A DNA stretch of 64,000 nt, taken from assembly GCA_963575645.1 (NCBI GenBank), contig OY754476.1, positions 5,084,001 to 5,148,000 on the forward strand. The letters are read 5' to 3'. The notes beneath the pieces are model-generated. The model did not search any database, was not told the DNA's origin, and saw nothing but the letters and a program-made list of their open reading frames with translations. Shown one piece after another: positions 12,442 to 22,400 of the stretch. The DNA comes from Xanthostigma xanthostigma. Its lineage: Eukaryota > Arthropoda > Insecta > Raphidioptera > Raphidiidae. The stretch's first letter is position 1. Each line of letters opens with the position of its first letter. Made by a program: the position numbers and the translations under genes.

Positions 12442-12474
12442 TGTCCTTCTAGGCTAGCCTAGCCTAGAAGGACA
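12442..12474. repeat. Perfect 33-bp palindrome
   Basis: Arms TGTCCTTCTAGGCTA and TAGCCTAGAAGGACA, 15 bp each, around GCC. No repeat family was recognised around it. Confidence 0.85.
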
Positions 12475-12861
12475 TAATATTATGTTTTACAGCAAAATCA
12501 AAACGTTTTCTTTAATAAATAAGTTTTCCATTATCACACTTTGACAGAAACATACATAGATGACATGAGATGATGAGAGGACAAAGTTGTATTTAATACT
12601 AATAATAATTATGACTTGCACTTAATAAAATTAGATACTTCAATTGTGTACATTATAATCAATAAGTTTATTTGATTTCTGATTTCTACATGTCTATGAT
12701 TCATGCTATAAAACAAAACAAAAAATATTTTTTAAGACTTTAAAAGTGCTATTGACAAGTTAATTTTTAAGGAAAAAAATAAGTTTCTGGAAGTCTTACT
12801 ATAGACTTATCAAAATTCCTAAGAGTACCTACCTATTATAATAAGAATATCTCATATATAT

Positions 12862-13212
12862 TTGTATATATAAAGCTGAAGAGTTTGTTTGTTTGTTTGG
12901 TTGAACACGCTAATCTCAGGAACTACTGGTTCGAATTGAAAAAAAAATGTTGGATAGTTCATTTATCGAGGAAGGCTATAGGTTATATAATATCACGTTA
13001 TGACCAATAGGAGCGGAGCATCAATGAAAAATGTTGCAAAATATAACTCAAAATTTGTCCGTGCGACAAAAACTTTGGAACGGACACTCCGATCATCATG
13101 AAATTTGGACACAACATTCATCTCGGTAAACTAAGATGAACGTGCGTACTCATGTCTCTCTCCCCCCATTAGTTCTTTTGCACCCGGGTGAAATCGGGCG
13201 GGACCGCTAGTC
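12862..13212 (+). repeat. Family G dispersed repeat, copy 2
   Basis: Runs from TATATAAAGCTGAAGAGTTT to GGGCGGGACCGCTAGT. This is the simple form without a tRNA-like module. Internal TTGTTTGTTTGTTTGG and CATCATGAAATTTGGACACA are shared with the other copies. Confidence 0.75.
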
Positions 13213-13441
13213 TCATATATATCTTTATTCTTACAAAATTCTGTTAAGACAATTTATCTATTTAATATACTACCATGACCAACAGAAAATTAAACTCAAG
13301 TTTTGTTTTAGTCGTGAAAATAATGATTTTGTTCTATTTTTAATCAAATGTGCTTTTTCTCTGAGATTTTAAATAATCGTTCCTGATTTTGTAAGCTAGT
13401 ATAGTATACCATCGAGAATTGAACCTTGTATTATAACACTT

Positions 13442-13757
13442 GCCACGGATCTAAAAGGTTCGGAAGCTAGTCACAAACAGCGTCGCAAAAGCACATTTTA
13501 GAGCCGTTGTGACTCCCACCACCTCCCAGCTACCTGCACGGAACGTGTGCTCGTCGTTGATTGGCCAAGATCGCTCGTTGCCTTTGTCACTTGTTGCTTT
13601 CCTGCTTTAAAGTACAGTCGAGTACGCTATTGTCAAGTTGTTATTGTTATTTTAGTTTTGTTGTGCTGCGAGTTTGTAGTTTTTCAACAGACTGTACAAG
13701 CGCAAGCCCGCATTCGTATCTAACTTCCGAGCCTTTTAGATTCGTGGCGCGTATTAT
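13442..13757. mobile_element. MITE family F, copy 1
   Basis: Ends GCCACGGATCTAAAAGGTTC and GAGCCTTTTAGATTCGTGGC. About 310 bp. Other copies: 15466-15790, 22718-23027, 26868-27133 (truncated). The 84-codon frame inside (MAKIARCLCH...) recurs in copies only because the DNA is similar. Confidence 0.85.
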
Positions 13758-14617
13758 ACTGATCTATAAACGCGATCATGTCAAACAAACGTCAGAGGTT
13801 TTTTCAGATCTATAAATTCTGATATTTTTCGAACAATGCAATATTACAAAATGAAAAATGAAGCACTTTTACAAAGTTAACTGACATCACATATACCTAT
13901 TTAGGATCTATATTATTTTTTTTATCGCAAAACAATGTACTTGAATAAAAATAAGAAAGATAACAAGTTACATCTAAAAACAAAGAATATATTTTGTATT
14001 TATTTTATTTATAGTATATTCACAAATTGTTCTTGTACTTATTTAGTTGATGACATAAGTGCAATATGTAAGTTCAGATAGGAGCGTCATGTATGTTAAT
14101 TAATTAAGTATGTACACTGTACAGTGCATACAGGCTGCCCGAAATTATTTTTTTGACATGTAGGTATTTTTATAATATTATCTACTAGTACCTATATCGG
14201 GTAATAAAAATTAATTGTTTCAAAAACAAGAAACCAGACTGATGCACAAAAATGAAATTAATAACTAAAAAGAGGAAAACAAGTCAGAAAATCACAACGT
14301 GCAGCAGGTGGATACCTACTGTTGGATTTTTAAAAGAAGACCGGTCAATGGAATGTAGTCCTATGACCTTATTGCAGAAGAGCGCACATGTATTTTATAT
14401 TAGTAAAAGGTAATGATCCTGGAACCGCTTCTATGCAATAAGGGAGTACAGTCGACCAAACGTATCGCAATTGTCGTGTCGCGATAATTGTACTATTGCC
14501 ATAGCTGTACGACTATACAGCGACACTTGCTAACAGTACAAAAAAATCATACACCAGACAGTACATAGGTGTGCGTCCACGAACTAAGTTGAGGGGTGTT
14601 GTCTGAATATCACTAAA
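13758..14617. other. Noncoding DNA, partly decayed transposon
   Basis: AT-rich. From about 14445 (TACAGTCGACCAAACGTATC) the sequence leads into a transposase relic and is probably the 5' end of that element, whose boundaries are not clear. Confidence 0.35.
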
Positions 14618-14776
14618 ATGGAAAGTAAAAAGGGAAAAACAGTTAGAAGTGGCGCTAGGGAGGTCATAGCGAATGTAATTAAAATGTGCGAGTTAGAGGC
14701 TCAAAATAAAACCTTAAAATTTAAAGCTATACATTGTTTGCATGCCATGCTATGCGCCGCCTATGAATTCCGATAA
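14618..14776 (+). pseudogene. Transposase N-terminal relic (Tc1/mariner-like, DDE_3 type)
   Basis: Reads MESKKGKTVRSGAREVIANV, then IKMCELEAQNKTLKF, then diverges to a stop. The (S/P)GAREVI.NV..F...E start is typical of a widespread arthropod Tc1-like transposase group. The helix-turn-helix and DDE parts are absent. Identification is from memory of the family, so moderate. Confidence 0.5.
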
Positions 14777-15011
14777 TTTGGGAACACATCAGCGACTTCT
14801 TGCCCTTTCCCCACCGGTCTTCTTTCGCCGATCGCACAGTATATTTGTCTCTCAATTTTGTTTTTGAATGGACCCAACCCGCTGCGTGTTGAAATTTTCC
14901 TCTTTTTAATTATTAAAATATCTGATTTTCATGATGAGTATTTGGAAAGAATTCCGTGGCATAAGGATCGAAAATGAAGCAATACTGAGACTTTTTTAAA
15001 CTTGCATTTAA

Positions 15012-15046
15012 TACTAATGTTTCGATACGTTTTGTATCATCTTCAG
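15012..15046 (-). ncRNA. Second hammerhead-like core, opposite strand
   Basis: On the minus strand CTGAAGA (15046-15040), stem II GATAC/GTATC, GAAA and AC-ATTA-GT then A (15012) are all kept. Stem I has no good partner because the flank on that side is the spacer, so the motif is probably incomplete. Confidence 0.45.
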
Positions 15047-15101
15047 CATTTGAACACTCTGAAGATGATACAAAACGTATCGAAACGTTAGTATTAAATG
15101 C
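15046..15101 (+). ncRNA. Hammerhead ribozyme-like motif (type I, minimal stem III)
   Basis: Core CTGAAGA (15059-15065), stem II GATAC...GTATC (15067-15081), GAAA (15082-15085), two-pair stem III AC/GT around GTTA, and A at the cleavage position (15093). Stem I pairs GCATTT (15046-15051) with AAATGC (15096-15101) across an internal loop. This order and very short stem III fit hammerheads of Penelope-like retroelements. Activity is untested. Confidence 0.6.
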
Positions 15102-15465
15102 AAGTTTATAAAAGTCTCAGTATTGCTTCATTTTAGATCCTTAAGCCACGGAATTCTTTCCAAATACTTATCATTAACTTCAATGGATCACAGTTACTCT
15201 ATTTATTGAATAGTCAACCTTCATATCTGATTTTCACTTCATTTTTAAAATTTTTGACAGCTCACTTGTGAGTAATTGTCACTTCATGTAAAGCAGCTAT
15301 TTTATAGACGATTTAAAAATTTTTTAAAATTCTTCATTTTGTTTTTTTGAACATTACAATTATAAATAGCTCGTAAAAAGATATAACGATGCGAATTTTG
15401 TTAATTAAGCGGTTTACTTTTAAAGACAAATATTATTCCGTTTAACAAACATTTAAAATGTAGTT

Positions 15466-15790
15466 ATATTACGCGCCACGGATCTAAAAGGTTCGGAAGT
15501 TAGTCACAAACAGCGTCGCAAAGGCACATTTTAGAGCCGTTGATACTCCCACCACCCCCCAGCTACCTGCACGGAACGTGCGCTCGTCGGTGATTGGCCG
15601 TGATCGCTCGTTGCCTTTGTCACTTGTCGCTTTCCTGCTTTAAAGTACAGTCGAGTACGCTATTGTCAAGTTGTTATTGCTATTTTAGTTTTGTTGAGTT
15701 GCGAGTTTGTAGTTTTTCAACAGACTGTACAAGCGCAAGCCCGCATTCGCATCTAACGTCCGAGCCTTTTAGATTCGTGGCGAGTATTAT
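15466..15790. mobile_element. MITE family F, copy 2
   Basis: TATATTACGCGCCACGGATC to GATTCGTGGCGAGTATTAT; nearly the same sequence as copies 1 and 3. Confidence 0.85.
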
Positions 15791-17449
15791 GTATTTGTTA
15801 CCAATAAATTGCTTGGCCAATATCAATTAGAATTTTTTGAATACGTTGAACAAATGTGACTGAGTTTGGTGAATGATACGGAGAATAAATTATTGTACCC
15901 TCTGTATAATATATAAGTACATAGGTGATCTGATGTGCTGATTACGTCATCTTATTTGCTGTAGTAATTTTGCAGTTGTGTTTAACTTTTGTGAAAAAGA
16001 TAGTTCTAATTAAGCATTAATAAATGTTTATGCTAATTATATTATATGTATCGTAAAATAACGTCTTAACATCGGTAAAACTTTTATATAAATGACATTT
16101 CCTTCTCAAATTTTGACTATCTCAAATTTTAAATTCCTCAAAAATAAACTGTGTATAATGCAAAAAAAAATTTATGACATCGTGACTTAGTATCCAATGG
16201 AGTATTTAATCGCATAAAAAATTCTTTGATCGTGGAATAAGTCCTGGGAAATATCTACAATAAATCCGAAAAATCTAGAAATGTTAGGGGTTTTTATTAA
16301 ATCTCACAACCGGAACCCACTCTGTTAGACAACTTTCTCCTAATAAAAAAAATAATAACTGTAAAATGACAAGTGTATGATCTACAATATGTCACAATAC
16401 AATGAATCATTCTTGGAATAAAAATTGCTCAATGAAAAAAAAAACAATAATTGTTTATGATGCACTGTTTGTTTTACATTTTTATATAGCAAAGCAGTTT
16501 GATTTCAGCCTTGCAAAGGTAATTCAAACAGTGTTCCACCGAACTTGTTAAAAGAAATAATTGCATATACTAAACATGCTATGAATGAACGGATTTCCAG
16601 GACAATATGATGAATGGATAATGTACAAAAATAAACACCAATACAATAGAGCTTAGACACAAGTTTGGTTATAAATTCGTTGTGCGAGTATAATATCAAA
16701 AAATAGATGAATATTTTTTTGCGCATTCCACCGTGGCCAGAAGGGTATCTATCGTGACCGGCCATTCGGAGGTTTTATATGATTTTCTGAAAACTATAAA
16801 CGCAAATAACTTCTAAACCAAAAGACAAACAGTGACAACGTTTGTACTTATTACTTAAAACAATTGACTACCGATCATCTTACTCAGCATTTACTATACC
16901 ACGCATGTATTATATATTTTGCCAACAATTTATTTAATAATTTATTCATTTGTTTCTATATACACGCTAAGCAAGTATGCAAGTGGGACTTTCGTAAAAT
17001 TATAATATAAGTAATTTTAACAGTTTGCATATCAATTTTTGGACATAATATTTCAAAACAAATATTAATTAAACTCTGAAGTTCTAATTTAAATATTTTT
17101 GGATTCTTAACAATAATTTAAACGAATAAAAATTCATAAAAATTACATATGAAAAAAATCTTGTGAGTTCACTAGCATTTATAATGGTTTAAGGTCAGTA
17201 CTTTATAATATCGAATAATAAACAATATCAATAAAAAAAATTCTTTAAAGTATCACGATTCAAGGTGAATTGTTTTAACATGTTTACTTTTTTATTATAT
17301 TTTGGCCTTGTTTTATTATTATATTATTTGTATTTTGTTTTTACTTACGAAGTGTTTTCAGTATTAATATTGAATTGGGGTTTTATTGTCTTTTGGCTTT
17401 ATTACAGAAATTAGAACTCGATAAGGTTTATATACAGATATCATGATCA
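15791..17449. other. AT-rich noncoding DNA
   Basis: No gene or bounded repeat. Short frames such as 16505-16765 on the minus strand show no protein features. Confidence 0.4.
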
Positions 17450-17690
17450 ATCAACTTTTCAACTTGTATCTTTCTTCTATTATATAAATTTGGCGTCTGT
17501 ATGTCTGTCTGTATATGGTCGCGATAAACTTGAAAACCGCTGGACCGATTTCACCGGTTGCATAGATTATAGAGGATTGTTACACGCTTTATATTAGTTT
17601 CACTTGAAAGTTTGTATGTATGTATGTAAGTATGTATGTTTGTAAGTATGTATGTTTGTTTGTAAACTCGTTTGGACTACAGCAAGTGGT
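17450..17690. repeat. Dispersed repeat with GTAT/GTTT microsatellite
   Basis: AAAACCGCTGGACCGATTTC is a motif often seen in insect dispersed elements. It is followed by a TATG/TTTG microsatellite at about 17612-17665. Confidence 0.5.
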
Positions 17691-17728
17691 TTATTACAGT
17701 AGTATAATATTCCAGTAATGTAACTACA

Positions 17729-17816
17729 GTGTTTAGCCGTGCGGTCTAAAGCACGGGTCTTCGCTGACGTCAACTCTCGGAATCACGGGTCGTGGGTTCT
17801 AATCCCGTCCACGCCG
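17729..17816 (+). repeat. tRNA-derived SINE head (class II tRNA-like)
   Basis: TAGCCGTGCGGTCTAAAGC resembles an A box of tRNA-Leu/Ser, and GGTTCTAATCC is a B box, with a long spacer and an A-rich tail directly after. The acceptor arms do not pair well, so it is not a working tRNA. Confidence 0.6.
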
Positions 17817-17881
17817 AAAAAAAAAATAGACTTTTTTAGGCAAATTTTTGACAATAAATCGAACTAAAAAGTGGAAAATAA

Positions 17882-18165
17882 ATATAGTTTAAAAAAAACT
17901 AAAAAACACGCTTTATATCGAACTAAAAAGTAAAAAAATATTTTTTTTAAAATAAGCTTAAAACAATAATGAATAAAAAATACTAGTATTATTGTGAAAA
18001 AAGCGTGGGGCGCTCTATGTACGAAAATGTGGAACAAAGCGCCCCACGCTTTTTTCACAATAATACTAGTATTTTTTATTCATTATTGTTTTAAGCTTAT
18101 TTAAAAAAAATATTTTTTACTTTTTAGTTCGATATAAAGCGTGTCTTTTAGTTTTTTTTAAACTA
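17882..18165. repeat. Foldback element, family P copy 2 (long-arm form)
   Basis: Arms of about 130 bp (17882-18014, 18038-18165). It shares its outer arms and loop with 1905-2125, but each arm carries an additional block of about 38 bp (CAATAATGAATAAAAAATAC...) at the same place. The loop is in the reverse orientation relative to copy 1. Confidence 0.85.
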
Positions 18166-18459
18166 TTTTTTTTTAAATAACCTCTGTCAAATACGTGCGA
18201 AGCCGTGTTAAGCTAGTTTATATCTGTAAGAATCGACATGCTCCAAAAATTTTTTATTTATCGATCGAAATAGGTATTTATATGCACCCCACTTGTCAGG
18301 TTGTAACCGGAGAACTGGTAAAATAGTAAAATCGTATTTCATCTCACTAAAAAATGAAAATACAAAGAGATAAAAATCTATTCGTCGATTCAAAAATAAT
18401 CTTTGTCAACTTAATACGATTTTTTTAGTAATTACTGCAAAACATTAAAATAAGCTATC

Positions 18460-18814
18460 TTTGTTTACATGTGACACGTTCATCAGCGGACTTAGTAAGC
18501 GAGCGGTCAGTGCGGAAAGCTCGCGTTGGAGAAGCAGTCGCAGAAGGACGAAACACGAAAACGAAGAAGAGGGAGTCAAGTCACGGTATTCAGTTCCCAA
18601 TATAGATGTGACGTCAAGTTTTCCTCGTGCCATCTATAACACACATACAGACAAAAAGACATAAGCACACAAACAACATACATCGCACACGTACAGTTTA
18701 AAATAATATTATATACAAGAAAGGTGAAAGAGTGTGTGAGAGAGAAAGAGAGGAGAGGAAAAGAGAAGTAGCCTTTGGTAGCGGTGCGTGCCGTAAACTG
18801 CACCGTTTGCAAAT
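18460..18814 (+). promoter_or_regulatory. DUSP10: Promoter region and 5'UTR of the DUSP10-like gene
   Basis: A G+C-richer block begins at about 18475 in otherwise AT-rich DNA. GCGGTCAGTGCGG at 18504-18516 holds the arthropod initiator TCAGT (18507-18511) with no TATA box about 30 bp upstream. Downstream lies a purine-rich (GA)n tract (18718-18768), typical of insect 5'UTRs, then the ATG at 18815. An extra upstream noncoding exon cannot be excluded. Confidence 0.5.
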
Positions 18815-19442
18815 ATGTCTACCCTAGTTTGCTTTGAACTAGCCAACAACAGCGGTAGGCCGCGGGAAGGTCTAAAACTTGCACTGAATAGAAGCCTTAG
18901 TGAACCAGGTCCGCCGGATCTTCCGTCGCCGCAACAGACGACGCATCGTTCCAATCACCTGTTGAGTCCGCCGAAACGCTGCAAGCTGGAGTCTGTGAGC
19001 TTACCAACGAGTCCATGCGCCGAAGGCGCGACTCTTCAGCGAAGTCTCGTTCTGAAGAAGGTCGCACATCTTGACGCCGATGGATTGATGCGTAAACTGG
19101 AACGCTGTTCTGCCTCCGGCATGTTGACCAAAGCTTCTAGGAACTTTGTCATGGTGGACTGTAGACCGTTCATTGCTTATAATGTCAATCATATTCGCGG
19201 CTCGATCAACGTCAACTGTACTGATAGATTTAATCGAAGACGTTTACAGCAAGGTAAAGCGACGCTGGCGGACTTGGCTACCAGCAGAGATGGCAAAGAA
19301 TTGTTGAAGAAAAGAAATTACAAGGAAGTTATCGTTTATGATGATTGCACAACGGATTTCGAAAGATTACCCGTTACTCATCCGCTCTTCATTGTTTTGT
19401 CCAGTTTAGTCGAAGATAATCGGGAGCCCGCTTTTCTAATCG
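18815..19442 (+). CDS. DUSP10: DUSP10-like exon 1 (rhodanese domain)
   Basis: Encodes residues 1-209 plus one base of codon 210. Ends at ATCG|GTAAGT, phase 1. Residues 1-84 are Ser/Pro-rich and low in complexity; the rhodanese-like domain follows. The exon is clearly richer in G+C than the flanking DNA, as expected of a real coding exon. Confidence 0.92.
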
Positions 19443-22400
19443 GTAAGTCATTTTCTTTTTTATAAAAAATTATATTACCCCCGCAGCTAGACAGCTGCCA
19501 AAACATTTTAGTGTGGAAATTTTTTAAGTTTATTTTCAAATATTAATTAAGTACGGCCTACGTTCAATTTTATTTATTTCGATTATGAAACATTGTTTAA
19601 CTGTGGAATTTCATTGTTTTCGTTTCATGAAATATCTACTCATTGTGGTGAGTAATCGAACATTTTAGTGAATTTAAACAAATTATGCGATGACATTTTT
19701 TAAATTCAAGTACACTTTTAAATAGTACGTGGCTAAATTCACTTAAGTGAGTCATTTGTCTGTTTTAAGTTGTGATGTCAACATTCAACAGGTGGATAAG
19801 AGAGCAGACTACCTTATAAAGTCAATTGATAAATGATACAATAATAAACTTACAAAAATAACAAGTTTAAAAAAGGAATACTTGGCATTAAAGCAAACCT
19901 GTATATTATAGAGTAATCTTTTTTAACAAATATATATAGGTACCCTGCTTCTTTTTGTTCTAATAGGGTTTTGTGTTATGTGAATTCAAAACTTCTCTGA
20001 ACACGAATCTACAATATCTGCGGATTTTTTACAGACATAATATATATACGGCTATTTTTTTTTTAATTTATCGATTCGCCAATTCAAATAAATAATAAAA
20101 TTTAGCCACGGTAGATCATGATTTTAACTATCAAATGCATGAAGGAAAGTCGGTTTTGCTTTTCCATACATAAAGGGAATTTTTAGGCGTTTCAATATCT
20201 CTTGAATAAAAAAAATGAAAAACCTAAGGTATTTATTTTAAAAAAAGACTAAGAAAAATGTTTCTATTAAAGATGCAGGGAAATTAGTATTTTTTTTGTT
20301 ATTTAATATTATTTTCACATTAAAAAAAAAACGTTTTTTTCTGATATTAATATTCGTATGATTTTTGCGAATGCGCAAGTCACAAAATATGTGATTAATC
20401 GCAAATACGAATGCAAATACAATCATTGTATCACCAGTACTTAGTGTAGTGTATATAGGCCTGTTTCTAGTTCTACGAGTACATGTTATTTTTTTAACTA
20501 AAGACATAAAAAATTAAGAGTAACAAGTTTTGACATAAGTTTTAGTCAATTTTGACATGAAGGGGCGCCAAATATTCATTTCGCCAGGGCTCCTAGATAC
20601 GATACCAACAGTGCCGGGTTAAGACTTCTTGATGCTCTAAGCACTTCTTGCTTATGGGCCCCCATCTCTAATACGTTCAGTTTATAAAAAAAAATCAAAT
20701 TGTTAGAGTAAAGTTAAAAAGCATAGATTTTTAGGAAAAAAATTGAATTTCACAATCAAATGCTCAAATTGACAATTTGGCTGTCTATAAAATCGGACTT
20801 TAGGCATTTTAATACAATTAATAAAAAAAAGGTTCAAAACTTTAAAATAAAAAAAAAAATTGAACACTTACGAAATAATGTTTTTTCGTTTTCATTTTCA
20901 AAAATAAATAATTATTTATTTTTAATTTCTATACCTACTTCTAAAGACATATCAGTAGATCAAATATTGAAAACATGATAAAAAAAAAATTGTTGACACG
21001 GTTTAGTGGGGTACTTTTCATTTCTGAGTTGCTTCATGGTGCCCCCTGAGACGTGATGCCCTAAGCAATTGCTTATTTTGCTTATAAGTGAATCCGGCAC
21101 TGGATACCAATTAAATAATTTGATGAAATAAGTGTTATATGTATATGTATTGAGGGTTTTTTAGTTAGCCTCAAGATTTTGGCCAGAAATTTACTTAAAT
21201 ATTAAGATATATTACTATATTCTATAATATTAATTAACGTATGTATACAAGAACACAATATAAACATTAAAAACTTCTATCAAAAGACAGCACGAGTAGA
21301 CGACCTTAGTATATACTGATTCATGACCTCCATGACTCAGCACCCAGTTTCGTTGTCTTTGTCTGGTTCATTTAGTAAGTTTATCTTTCAACTTAAGACA
21401 TATTAAATTATTGTATGTGTACATAAATACATTGGCTTTTAAATAATAACAATCTTTGAACCTGCGACCTCTGTTTTAGAAATATTACCGATCAAGGTAA
21501 ATGCTGATAATAATTTAATATTGTTGTTCCTAGTTGCTTACTTCCGTATGATTCCAATATTTACTACCGTGCTGCAATAATTTATTAATAACACTCTCAT
21601 TTAAAATCCTCACGGTAGGAAGAAAAGGTCAATTTGTAATAACTGCATACTCCATGACGCTACGGAATTACACAACCAATTATGATTGTGTGTAATGCAA
21701 CAGCTTATTGTCAGGAAGAACAATTAATTTCTTGACCTGCCTTGATTTATGTGTAAACGACAGAACATTCCGTGATTTTGCAATGTGAATAACAATCATC
21801 TATCACTCATGAGAAATTAATTATAATAAGAATAGGCTAATAATTTTCGAAGTGAAACTTCTTTACGTACGGTAGAGCTGTAAATGTTAATTAAAAACAT
21901 TGTTTCATCTTCATCATAAAGTAGTGTTGATCCAATAGAATGTTACGATGAAGGAAGAATTTGGTTGAGGATCATAAATAAGCTTTACCAATGTTACGCT
22001 AGTGGCCAAACTCATAATATAATGATCATGTATATTGTTAGAACAATTTACCACCTTTTGACCAGCTTGAGGCCCTGAAGATGAAAATAAATTTTTCGAA
22101 ATGTTGGCCACTATAGCGTAACATTGGTAAAGCTTATTTATGATCCTCAACCAAAAGCTTCCTTCATTGTTTCATCTCTTTGTTTTGGAAATGTAGGTAA
22201 CCAAAATGTTTTGAAATAATAAAGATACTATTTTTCCCGATATTAGTTCAGACCTGGTATATTTATTTGTTGTTTATATTGAATGACTCAAAATAAATAT
22301 GATTATGTAATCTTAATTTATTGATTAAAAATAGATTGAGAAAGTGAAATATTATATTAAATAGGAAGCACCTGCACCAATGAATCAAAAGTTAAATAAC

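Larger units (their letters stand above)
14936..15174. repeat. Foldback element carrying two opposed hammerhead-like cores
   Basis: Arms of about 110 bp: GGAAAGAATTCCGTGGCATA... is inverted in ...CCACGGAATTCTTTCC. The arms meet near 15046-15058, so CTGAAGATGATACAAAACG lies once on each strand. Confidence 0.85.

Noticed and set aside
13561-13815. Conserved frame [12 protein letters not shown]..., also at 15594 and, reversed, 26832
   Set aside because: It runs through MITE family F copies and includes the inverted end; no protein signature.
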